Below, in pieces: positions 35,933-43,470 of a stretch of DNA of 64,000 nucleotides. The first letter of the stretch is position 1. The number at the start of each line of letters is the position of its first letter. Where the stretch lies: NCBI GenBank assembly GCA_038327195.1, contig JBBQKU010000003.1:62001-126000 (forward strand). Reading direction: 5' to 3'. The notes beneath the pieces were generated by a model. That model saw only the letters and a program-made list of their open reading frames with translations. It was not told where the DNA came from and did not search any database. The translations under genes were made by a program, and so were the position numbers. This stretch comes from UBA4416 sp038327195 (lineage in GTDB: Bacteria; Bacteroidota; Bacteroidia; B-17B0; Aurantibacillaceae).

Positions 35933-36968
35933 GATTAGTTTCTAATGAGTTTATCAACTCTTTTAATTTTAAGATATTTTCTTCCTCATTTATTGTTTCT
36001 AAAATAAAAGGAACAATGTGTTGAGTTGTTTTTTTATCGTAGGTATAAGTATAAGCTTTGTCGTAATATTTGAGAGTTAAACGAGCGACATCCGTTAAGT
36101 TATTTTCATCCAAATATTTTAAACATAATTGCGCATTTTGTTTACCTAAATTTTGTTCAATTTTCATAACACAAGCTTTCAAGGCCTCAATATTTGTTGT
36201 TGTATAATCGTTTACTAATTTTTGAACCCTTACTTCAAAAGGAATTTCAAGCTTAATGATTGGCGCTTTTTTCATTTGTAACCAAAGGCCGTGAGGTATT
36301 TTATTAAACCCAATAGTTTGTGATTCATCCTCAATTAAAATTATTTTTTTTGAATCCAATAATCTCATTTGATGAAATAAATTATTTTCAAAAATTTGTT
36401 GAGGTTTTTGTTTTTCTTCATTAATGGTTCCAAAAGCTGAGCCTTTGTGATTTGCTAATTTTTCAAGGTCAATAATTTGAAAATTTATTTTATCTAATTT
36501 TTTTAATAAATCTGTTTTTCCGCTTCCGGTCATTCCTCCAATAATCACAAGTTTTTTTTCTTGTTCAAAAAATTCTAACACATGGTTTCTGTAAGTTTTG
36601 TAACCACCTTCAAGTATAGTAGCGTCTAAGCCGGAAGTGTTCATGAGCCACGCAAAACTATTACTTCTCATGCCACCTCTAAAACAATAAATAAATACTT
36701 TTTTGTTTTTTGAAAGTAATTTTACTTGATTTACAAAGGGAACTAATTTGGGAGACACAATTTCTAAACCACGGTTTACAGCAATTTCTTTTCCTTGTTG
36801 TTTATAAAGTGTTCCAATTTCAGCACGCTCTACATCTTCAAACAATGGAATATTTATGGCATTTGTCATATGTCCTTTTTCAAATTCAATAGGAGCTCTT
36901 ACATCAATAATCAATTCATTAAAACTATTTTCAATAAAATCTATTATATTTAAGGACTTAGACGTCAT
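35922..36968 (-). CDS. mnmH: tRNA 2-selenouridine synthase
   Basis: The 348-residue protein (also called SelU) exchanges sulfur for selenium on the wobble 2-thiouridine of tRNAs. The N-terminal rhodanese domain has the catalytic loop YCFRGGMRS with Cys95, like Cys97 of the Escherichia coli enzyme. The C-terminal P-loop is GGMTGSGKT (about 144-152). The 3' end overlaps selD by 11 bp, so the two form a two-gene selenium operon. The start ATG at 36968 gives MTSKSLNIIDFIENSF. Confidence 0.95.
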   Translation of the reverse strand: MTSKSLNIIDFIENSFNELIIDVRAPIEFEKGHMTNAINIPLFEDVERAEIGTLYKQQGKEIAVNRGLEIVSPKLVPFVNQVKLLSKNKKVFIYCFRGGMRSNSFAWLMNTSGLDATILEGGYKTYRNHVLEFFEQEKKLVIIGGMTGSGKTDLLKKLDKINFQIIDLEKLANHKGSAFGTINEEKQKPQQIFENNLFHQMRLLDSKKIILIEDESQTIGFNKIPHGLWLQMKKAPIIKLEIPFEVRVQKLVNDYTTTNIEALKACVMKIEQNLGKQNAQLCLKYLDENNLTDVARLTLKYYDKAYTYTYDKKTTQHIVPFILETINEEENILKLKELINSLETNHAN

Positions 36969-37045
36969 GCTTACGAAGTTACCTTTTATTATTTAATAAT
37001 AAGTATACATTCTTCATGATATATTTGGTATGTAAATAAAAGATT

Positions 37046-37450
37046 ATGGCAACTACAATTAAACTATTAATTGATAAAAACAAAAAAGCTTTCGATTCGA
37101 AGTTTTTCATTGAATCATTAAGTTTATCTTATATACTTATTAATAAAGCTTTGAAACAAATTGTGAAAGATGAGTTTCAGATTGAAGTGATTGATCATAA
37201 AGTGAAAACGACAAGTTTGGTTTCTCAAATTAAAAAAGAATTGACTTTAAACCCGACATTAAGGGTTAAGATTTCCAAAAAAGTTATAAAGGATATTGAG
37301 ATGTTTTTAGATTTATATAAGGTAATTAATAAAGAATTAAAATTCCAGTTTCCGGAAAAAAAGATAGAAGATGCTGCTAATTTAGGCATGAATTGTATTA
37401 TCATTTTAAATACCAGTTTGGTTAAGATTAAGAATAATAAAATTTCATAA
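37046..37450 (+). CDS. hypothetical helical protein
   Basis: The 134-residue protein has no signal peptide and no domain recognised. Most of it is predicted helix with many Lys residues and two hydrophobic patches (LSLSYILINKALKQIV and NCIIILNTSLVKI). It stands alone after the divergent selenium operon. A DNA- or RNA-related role is only a guess from the charge. Confidence 0.6.
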   Translation: MATTIKLLIDKNKKAFDSKFFIESLSLSYILINKALKQIVKDEFQIEVIDHKVKTTSLVSQIKKELTLNPTLRVKISKKVIKDIEMFLDLYKVINKELKFQFPEKKIEDAANLGMNCIIILNTSLVKIKNNKIS

Positions 37451-37473
37451 CAATCATTTCATTTAACAATTTG

Positions 37474-37495
37474 GTAATATTGGTGTAATAGTAAC
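37474..37495 (+). promoter_or_regulatory. 11-bp-phased direct repeat upstream of 37544 gene
   Basis: GTAATATTGGT (37474-37484) is followed directly by GTAATAGTAAC (37485-37495): two GTAAT units with 11-bp spacing, the spacing used by OmpR/PhoB-family regulators. This is one of several such sites near the gene for a PhoB-type regulator at 45279. Confidence 0.35.
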
Positions 37496-37543
37496 TTCAT
37501 GTTAGTTGTGTTTTTTTGTAATGTAAAAATTACATTCATTTAT

Positions 37544-37891
37544 ATGAACACAAAAATTAAAATAGTATTTGCTTTAATCTTGTTTTATGTTGCTAGCACT
37601 AGCTTATGCATTGCTAACAACGATCCAAAGGAAAGAACACTTATTTTTAGTGGAAAAATAATTGATGCCAATCATAATGAGTTATTAGCTGGAGTTAGCA
37701 TTACTGCAACCAATTGCGAAAAAACAATTTATTCTGATTTAAATGGAAACTTCTTTATTTATATAAAATTGAAAGACGATAAAGAATTTAAATTAGAGTT
37801 TAATCAAGTTGGTTATAATACCAAAACGCTTACTTTGGCTGATTTATCAGGACATACAAGTAATTTAGAGGTAAATTTGATTGAGGAATAA
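37544..37891 (+). CDS. exported carboxypeptidase-regulatory-like domain protein
   Basis: The 115-residue protein has a signal peptide (about 1-24, TSLCIAN). After it comes a beta-sandwich like the N-terminal extension of TonB receptors: FSGKIIDANHNELLAGVSIT, then TIYSDLNGNFFIYIKL and LEFNQVGYNTKTLTL. The ATG at 37544 gives a proper signal peptide; the 15-codon upstream extension does not. As a stand-alone domain it may be a periplasmic binding or adaptor module. The function is unknown. Its upstream region carries an 11-bp-phased repeat. Confidence 0.75.
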   Translation: MNTKIKIVFALILFYVASTSLCIANNDPKERTLIFSGKIIDANHNELLAGVSITATNCEKTIYSDLNGNFFIYIKLKDDKEFKLEFNQVGYNTKTLTLADLSGHTSNLEVNLIEE

Positions 37892-37901
37892 AAAAACTCA
37901 A

Positions 37902-37934
37902 TGTAAAGTTAAAGTTAAGTTTTAGTTATTATTA
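37902..37934 (+). promoter_or_regulatory. 11-bp-phased direct repeat upstream of the YwqK-like gene
   Basis: Three consecutive 11-bp units TGTAAAGTTAA / AGTTAAGTTTT / AGTTATTATTA share GT(T)AA at the same position, 70-100 bp before the ATG at 38005. Confidence 0.35.
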
Positions 37935-37956
37935 CAATAATAATTGATTTATTTGG

Positions 37957-37964
37957 TATTTTTG
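37957..37964 (+). promoter_or_regulatory. -7 promoter box for the YwqK-like gene
   Basis: TATTTTTG matches TAnnTTTG, 40 bp before the ATG at 38005 and downstream of the phased repeat. Confidence 0.45.
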
Positions 37965-38004
37965 TATAGGATTTCATTCTAACATTATAAAACCAGACCC
38001 TATC

Positions 38005-38496
38005 ATGAAAAATTTAATCTTAACACTTTGTATTCTTGTATCAGGAATCGCTGTATCTCAAGACATTTCATTTACAAATAAAGAATCTCAAGCCATTACT
38101 TTTCAAAATGGGGAGTATTTTCAAAATGGTTTAGCATATTCGGGCAAGTATATCATTTACTTTGCAGATGGTAAAATAAAAGAAGAATTAACCATAAAAG
38201 ATGGAAAGCTTAATGGTGCCTTTGTGAAAAATTATGAAAATGGAAAGCCGATCGAAGTTGGTAATTACGAAAATAATTTAAAGTTTGGTTTATGGACTCG
38301 TTACAGTGTGAATGGAAATTTAATAGCTCAAGCATCTTATTTAAACAATAAAAAAGACGGAAATTGGTTTGTGTATAATGAAGCTGGTGTTAAGCTATTT
38401 GAAATGGTTTACAAAGACGGTGAAAAAACTGGAATTTGGAATCAATGGGATGAAAATGGTAAATTAATTAAGTCTACTAATTATAGTGTATTATAA
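38005..38496 (+). CDS. exported YwqK-family (MORN-repeat-variant) protein
   Basis: The 163-residue protein has a signal peptide (about 1-18, GIAVSQD) and about five short MORN-like repeats with the pattern Y-x-x-G-x-x-x-G-x-W (GKYIIYFADGKIKEE, GKLNGAFVKNYENGK, NLKFGLWTRYSVNG, KDGNWFVYNEAG, EKTGIWNQWDENGK). Annotation pipelines call this family a YwqK antitoxin, but an exported repeat protein of this type in Bacteroidota has no proven antitoxin role. It has a strong terminator and a -7 box. Confidence 0.82.
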   Translation: MKNLILTLCILVSGIAVSQDISFTNKESQAITFQNGEYFQNGLAYSGKYIIYFADGKIKEELTIKDGKLNGAFVKNYENGKPIEVGNYENNLKFGLWTRYSVNGNLIAQASYLNNKKDGNWFVYNEAGVKLFEMVYKDGEKTGIWNQWDENGKLIKSTNYSVL

Positions 38497-38519
38497 TAAT
38501 TTATATAAAAATTAAGTTT

Positions 38520-38553
38520 AAAAGCTCTTCATTTTTGTGAAGAGCTTTTTTTT
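38520..38553 (+). terminator. terminator after the YwqK-like gene
   Basis: Perfect arms aaagctcttc and gaagagcttt with a T-rich loop, followed by eight Ts. Confidence 0.88.
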
Positions 38554-38629
38554 ATGTGTTTACTAAAAATTAATAATAAGCTAATATTCAGTAACCATAA
38601 TGTTTATAAGGTATTCCGATATTTGCACC

Positions 38630-39424
38630 ATGCTTCTAAACAATGATTATTCTGTCATTTCAAAAACAGATTCAAATTTACACTACGCTCAAACTATACA
38701 AAATGGTTTATTTCCGAAGGATAGACATTTTAAAAAAATGGTCAAAGACTTTTTTGTCATGCATCAGCCGCAACATATTATAGGTGGTGATTTTCATTGG
38801 TTAACAAAAAAAAATGACACAGTTTATTTTGCACTTTCAGATTGCACTGGACACGGTGTTTCAGGAGCAATGCTTTCAGTTTTAGGAATTAGTTTATTGA
38901 ATTATGTAATCCAAAAAGACATTGAAAATGTTGGCGATATATTAACTGAACTTGATAAAAAGTGGATTGAAACCTTTAATAATGAAAACGATTCAGTTTT
39001 TAATAATGATTGGATGGATATAACTATTATTTCGCATAATACTAAAACTTGGGAGTTTCAATATGCAAGTGCTGGTGGTGAGTTTGCTATTTGTCAAAAT
39101 AAAACTATTCAATTGTACAATGGAAATAAGTATCCAATTGGTGGATGGCAAATTGAAAAAAATAGAGTTTTTGATACGTTTAGAATTGATTTAAAAAAGA
39201 ACGCCAAACTCTATTTTTTTTCGGATGGTTTTAAGCATCAATACAATAGCGACAATAAGAAAAAATTTACTCGAAAAAAATTGTTAGATTTATTATTACA
39301 TTATCACACATTTTCAATGGAAAGTCAAAAAGAATTTATTGAATTTATTTTTTCTACCTGGAAAGATGGAATACACCAAACAGATGATGTAAGTTTAGTT
39401 GGTTTGGAGTTTCACTCATTTTAA
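38630..39424 (+). CDS. stand-alone SpoIIE/PP2C-type protein phosphatase
   Basis: The 264-residue phosphatase domain has GGDFHWL, SDCTGHGVSGAMLSVLGIS, WMDITIISHN, FSDGFKHQYN and DDVSLVGLEF, all the PP2C metal-binding blocks. There is no sensor domain or membrane helix. The Met at 38630 (MLLNNDYSVISK) is chosen; an upstream in-frame Met at 38600 would add ten residues but overlaps a likely promoter region (gatatttgcacc). It resembles the output domain of the propeller protein at 27871. It could act on a Ser-phosphorylated STAS protein encoded elsewhere. Confidence 0.85.
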   Translation: MLLNNDYSVISKTDSNLHYAQTIQNGLFPKDRHFKKMVKDFFVMHQPQHIIGGDFHWLTKKNDTVYFALSDCTGHGVSGAMLSVLGISLLNYVIQKDIENVGDILTELDKKWIETFNNENDSVFNNDWMDITIISHNTKTWEFQYASAGGEFAICQNKTIQLYNGNKYPIGGWQIEKNRVFDTFRIDLKKNAKLYFFSDGFKHQYNSDNKKKFTRKKLLDLLLHYHTFSMESQKEFIEFIFSTWKDGIHQTDDVSLVGLEFHSF

Positions 39425-39425
39425 T

Positions 39426-39447
39426 GTTAAGTAATCGTTAAAATTTA
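39426..39447 (+). promoter_or_regulatory. 11-bp-phased GTTAA repeat upstream of the TonB receptor
   Basis: GTTAAGTAATC and GTTAAAATTTA are adjacent 11-bp units, 96-117 bp before the receptor ATG. The same spacing and motif occur upstream of the T9SS protein at 43471. Confidence 0.4.
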
Positions 39448-39542
39448 CTGCGCTTTTACATTTCAATTTAATATTATGGTAATATTAGCTTGACATTAAT
39501 CTTAATTTGACTTCGTTTTTTTGTACTCGAAAAATAGAGAAC

Positions 39543-42425
39543 ATGTTCAAAAGAAAAGCAATCGCACTTATATTAGTAGTATTTACATTCCTTGCAAATG
39601 CTCAAAATGGTAAATTAGTTGGAAAAATAGTTGATGGAAAAACAGGTGAAACATTACCTGGAGCTGCTGTTGTTATTGAAGGAACTACAATTGGAACTGC
39701 AAGTGATTTTGATGGAAACTTTTCATTAGGAAATTTGAAGCCTGGAAAATATAATGTTGTGTGCAGTTATATAACTTATGAAAGCAAAAAATTTGTTGAT
39801 GTAGTTATAAAAGCCAATGATGTCACTACATTTAATATAACACTTGAACAGTCATCTTCTGCGACTTTAGGAGAAGTAGTTATTCAGGCAGAAATGAATA
39901 AAGAAAATACGAATACAATACTTGTTATGCAAAAAAACAACGCAAGTGTAAGTGATGGTATTTCATCTGAAAGCATTAAAAAAACTCCTGATAGAAGTAC
40001 AAGTGATGTTATCAAGCGTATTAGTGGAGCTACTATACAAGATAATAAGTTTGCAATCATTAGAGGAATGAGTGACCGTTATAATGCAGCATTTATTAAT
40101 GGAGCGCCATTACCTAGTTCTGAAAGTGATAAAAAAGCATTTTCGTTTGATATTTTTCCAGCTAATATTTTAGATAATATTATTATTTTAAAAACGGCAA
40201 CGCCTGATTTAACTGGTGAATTCGCTGGTGGAGTTATTCAAATTAATACAAAAAGTATTCCTGAAAAAAACTCACAAAGTATTTCCTTTGGAGGAGGTTA
40301 TAATCCTCAAACTACATTTAAAGATTTTAAAACCTATAAAGGTGGAAAAACAGATTGGTTAGGTGTTGATGATGGCACGAGATCATTACCAGGCAGTTAT
40401 CCTAATCCAGGATTTACAACCGACAAAAATCAACAAATTGAGGATGCAAGATTATTTAATTATGATTGGTCAATAAAAACAAAAAAGGCATTGCCAAATA
40501 TGAATTTTCAGTACTCCTTAGCTAATGTAGGTAAGTTTTTAAAAAGAGATATTGGAAGCGTTTTTGCTGTGACATACAATAGTAATATTAATACCACTTA
40601 TACAACACGTAGAACATTTAATGAGCAAGGTGAAAATTATCCAGTTGATAAATTATCCGAATATCATGACACTACATTTTCTAAAGTAATTTTGTCGAGT
40701 GCCATTTGGAACCTCTCTTATAAATTAAATTCTAACAATCAAATCGGACTAAAAAATCTATACAGTATAAATTCTGAAGATAGAGTAATTACAAGAAGTG
40801 GCGCCACAGATATTGTTTCTAGTGTTTGGGAAAGGTCTAATGTCAGATGGTTTACTCAAAATAAAATTTATTCAGGACAATTAAATGGAGATCATTATAT
40901 TGAAAAAGCAAAAATAAAAATAAAATGGGTTGCGGGTTATAGTGATATAACAAGAGATACTCCTAATCTTAGAAGAATAACACGAGCAAAAACATCAGCA
41001 CTTGAAAATGACTCTGTTCCTTTTGCAGCGGTTATTGGAAATCAAGGTGTGTCACCAAGTAGTTGTGGTTCTATGCTTTTCATGAAAACAAATGAATCAA
41101 TGAAGAGTGTTAAGTACGATGTAAGTAGATCGTTTGTTGTTGGTAAATCAAAACATGAAATTCAAATTGGTGGTAGCCATATTTACAGAGATAGAACTTT
41201 TAATGCAAGATTATTAGGCTATAATTTTTATACATTTGGTTCTAAAGTTTACAAAAACGACAGTTTACTTGGCTTAGATGATGCTAATCTTTTTAACAGT
41301 GCAAATATTGGAATCGTTAATGGACCAGGAAAAAAAGATGGTGGATTTCTAGTAACAGAAGCAACAACACCACTAGATAATTATCAAGCGTCTTCTTTTT
41401 TACATGCAGGTTATTTAATGGGGGATTCTAGATTTTTTGATAATAAATTGAGATTTATTTATGGGGCAAGATTAGAATCATACAACCAAAAACTATCGAC
41501 TATAATTAGTGGGGTTCCTGGAAAAACAGACACAACAGTAATTGATATTTTGCCATCTGTTAATATGGTATACGGTTTAACGGATAAAATAAATATTAGA
41601 TTAGCTTACTTTAAAACCGTTGCAAGGCCTGAGTTTAGGGAATTGGCACCGTTTACCTTTTTAGATTTTACGACGAATTACCAAATTTCAGGAAATAGTG
41701 GTTTGCAAAGATCTAAGATAGACAACTATGACGTGAGGTTAGAATGGTTTCCAGGAGCAGGACAAATAGTTTCAGTTTCAGGTTTTTATAAAAAAATAAA
41801 TAATGCTATTGAACAGGTTCTTGACCTTGGGTCACCAAATGCAATCACATTTGCAAATTCACCTTTAGCAACAAATATTGGTGCTGAATTAGAATATCGT
41901 TTTAAATTAAGTACGCTATTTAAAGCTGATTCCTCGAAGTTTTTATCAAACACAACTATATTTTCAAATTTTGCATATATAAAATCAACTGTTGATAATA
42001 GAAATACTAATGGAGGAGAAATTAGACCATTACAAGGTCAGTCGCCTTATATAATTAATGCGGGAATTCAATATTTAGATAATGATAAAAACTGGGGTGT
42101 AAGTTTTTCTTATAATTTAATAGGCAGACGAATTGTAATCGTTGGAGGGCCAACAGAACCAAGTATTTGGGAAAATCCTAGACATGTATTAGATCTTCAG
42201 TTGTCAAAAACATTTAAGCAGAAATTCGAATTGAAATTTAATATTCGTGATATGCTTGCTCAAAATCAAATCAGATATCAGGATATAAATAATAACGGAA
42301 AATTAGATAAAGGTTCTTTACAAGAAAATCAAAACTTAACACATAGCTACAAGTATGATAATATTTTCATGAATACAAAAGTTTCACCAACATTATCTTT
42401 TTCGTTCTCTTATAAAATATACTAA
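39543..42425 (+). CDS. TonB-dependent receptor with carboxypeptidase-like N-terminal domain
   Basis: The 960-residue protein has a signal peptide (about 1-20, FLANAQ), then a carboxypeptidase-regulatory-like domain (about 22-110: LVGKIVDGKTGETLPGAAVV, GTASDFDGNFSLGNLKPG). The plug (about 130-235) has SDVIKRISGATIQDNKFAII, RGMSDRYNAAFINGAPLPS and PDLTGEFAGGVIQI, and a long barrel ends in the aromatic strand SFSFSYKIY. It imports an unidentified ligand across the outer membrane. The ATG at 39543 gives the signal peptide; the 12-codon extension upstream does not. The two following genes encode T9SS cargo proteins, and a PhoB-type regulator gene lies beyond them. Confidence 0.93.
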   Translation: MFKRKAIALILVVFTFLANAQNGKLVGKIVDGKTGETLPGAAVVIEGTTIGTASDFDGNFSLGNLKPGKYNVVCSYITYESKKFVDVVIKANDVTTFNITLEQSSSATLGEVVIQAEMNKENTNTILVMQKNNASVSDGISSESIKKTPDRSTSDVIKRISGATIQDNKFAIIRGMSDRYNAAFINGAPLPSSESDKKAFSFDIFPANILDNIIILKTATPDLTGEFAGGVIQINTKSIPEKNSQSISFGGGYNPQTTFKDFKTYKGGKTDWLGVDDGTRSLPGSYPNPGFTTDKNQQIEDARLFNYDWSIKTKKALPNMNFQYSLANVGKFLKRDIGSVFAVTYNSNINTTYTTRRTFNEQGENYPVDKLSEYHDTTFSKVILSSAIWNLSYKLNSNNQIGLKNLYSINSEDRVITRSGATDIVSSVWERSNVRWFTQNKIYSGQLNGDHYIEKAKIKIKWVAGYSDITRDTPNLRRITRAKTSALENDSVPFAAVIGNQGVSPSSCGSMLFMKTNESMKSVKYDVSRSFVVGKSKHEIQIGGSHIYRDRTFNARLLGYNFYTFGSKVYKNDSLLGLDDANLFNSANIGIVNGPGKKDGGFLVTEATTPLDNYQASSFLHAGYLMGDSRFFDNKLRFIYGARLESYNQKLSTIISGVPGKTDTTVIDILPSVNMVYGLTDKINIRLAYFKTVARPEFRELAPFTFLDFTTNYQISGNSGLQRSKIDNYDVRLEWFPGAGQIVSVSGFYKKINNAIEQVLDLGSPNAITFANSPLATNIGAELEYRFKLSTLFKADSSKFLSNTTIFSNFAYIKSTVDNRNTNGGEIRPLQGQSPYIINAGIQYLDNDKNWGVSFSYNLIGRRIVIVGGPTEPSIWENPRHVLDLQLSKTFKQKFELKFNIRDMLAQNQIRYQDINNNGKLDKGSLQENQNLTHSYKYDNIFMNTKVSPTLSFSFSYKIY

Positions 42426-42444
42426 ATAAATTAATATACTTTGA

Positions 42445-43290
42445 ATGAAAAAAAAACTATTGATATTTTTTAGTTCAACATTAATAGTTGTTTTATTATC
42501 AGCTTTCGAAGTTTATTATACAAACGGATGCCCTTATCATACAGGATCTCCAGCAGATGGGTTAACATGTAACTCTTGTCATTATGGAGGAGTCATTACT
42601 CCAACCATTTCTATAAATGTTTTACCTGCATTTGCTCCAGGAAATATGTATAATCCTGGCACAACATATACAATTTCAGTTTCTGGTATAGGATATACTT
42701 TTTATGGTTTTGATGTAGAAATTATTAATTCTCAAAGTTCTATTGCAAGTTCAGTTTTGGATTTCGGTATTATGAATAGTATTTCACCCTCAGAAACCAT
42801 AAATTCTCCTTTACCGGGATGGACCTATTCAGACATTATGCATACTGCACCAAAATCAAGTTCATTTAATTTTGAATGGACGGCTCCGTTAAGCGGCGTT
42901 GGTTATTTGTACTGTGCTTTATTGGGGGTTAATTATAATGGAAGTACTTCTGGCGACCATGCTTCTTTTATTAATATGACGCTAAGCCCAGCTGTGACTA
43001 ATGATGTTTCTGAAGTTTTAGCGAATGATTCAATTTTAAATGTATCAATTTTTCCAAACCCTTGTTCAGAGTCAATAAATATAGATTATTATTTAAAATC
43101 AGCAACAACAGTTCAAATTAGATTGTTTGATTTAAATGGCATTGAGGTTTATGAGTTTCTTAATATCGAACAGCAAATGGGGCAACACAAGCTGAAGTTT
43201 AATATTCCGCATTATTTATTAAAAGGATTATACTTTATGAAAATGAATGTATTTAGTAAAGTAAAAACAAAAAAAATACTTCTGAAATAA
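42445..43290 (+). CDS. T9SS type A protein with choice-of-anchor V-like domain
   Basis: The 281-residue protein has a signal peptide (about 1-20). A conserved start GSPADGLTCNSCHYGG (about 34-49) follows, with a C-x-x-C-H motif, then a beta-sandwich (about 55-180) of the choice-of-anchor V/Reelin-like type. The T9SS tail covers about 200-281 (SIFPNPCSESINIDYYL, RLFDLNGIEVYEF, LKGLYFMKMNVFS). The CxxCH could hold haem c or a metal, but in this family its role is not established. It lies 19 bp after the TonB receptor on the same strand, so they are probably co-transcribed. Confidence 0.8.
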   Translation: MKKKLLIFFSSTLIVVLLSAFEVYYTNGCPYHTGSPADGLTCNSCHYGGVITPTISINVLPAFAPGNMYNPGTTYTISVSGIGYTFYGFDVEIINSQSSIASSVLDFGIMNSISPSETINSPLPGWTYSDIMHTAPKSSSFNFEWTAPLSGVGYLYCALLGVNYNGSTSGDHASFINMTLSPAVTNDVSEVLANDSILNVSIFPNPCSESINIDYYLKSATTVQIRLFDLNGIEVYEFLNIEQQMGQHKLKFNIPHYLLKGLYFMKMNVFSKVKTKKILLK

Positions 43291-43369
43291 ATTTTCAATC
43301 CTATATTCAAGGTTTAAGTTTAATCAATATTAAGGTTATGTAAAATTCAGCCTTTTTTAGTAACCTTAA

Positions 43370-43413
43370 GTTAATGTAAGTGTAAGCTAATGGTAAAGTT
43401 TAGTTAATAGAAA
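43370..43413 (+). promoter_or_regulatory. four 11-bp-phased repeats upstream of the T9SS protein at 43471
   Basis: GTTAATGTAAG / TGTAAGCTAAT / GGTAAAGTTTA / GTTAATAGAAA are four back-to-back 11-bp units sharing a (G/T)TAA core. This is the clearest phased array in the window and fits tandem binding by an OmpR/PhoB-family protein. Confidence 0.45.
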
Positions 43414-43429
43414 CTGAAGATTGGAAAAT

Positions 43430-43437
43430 TATTTTTG
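43430..43437 (+). promoter_or_regulatory. -7 promoter box for the T9SS protein at 43471
   Basis: TATTTTTG matches TAnnTTTG. It lies 33 bp before the ATG and 16 bp after the phased repeat array, a normal position for activator-dependent transcription. Confidence 0.5.
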
Positions 43438-43470
43438 TATCGTAAAAAATATAAAAAAACACACAAAAAA

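Noticed and set aside
38005..38496. YwqK-like gene as half of a toxin-antitoxin pair
   Set aside because: It has a signal peptide, stands alone with its own promoter and terminator, and no toxin-like partner is next to it.
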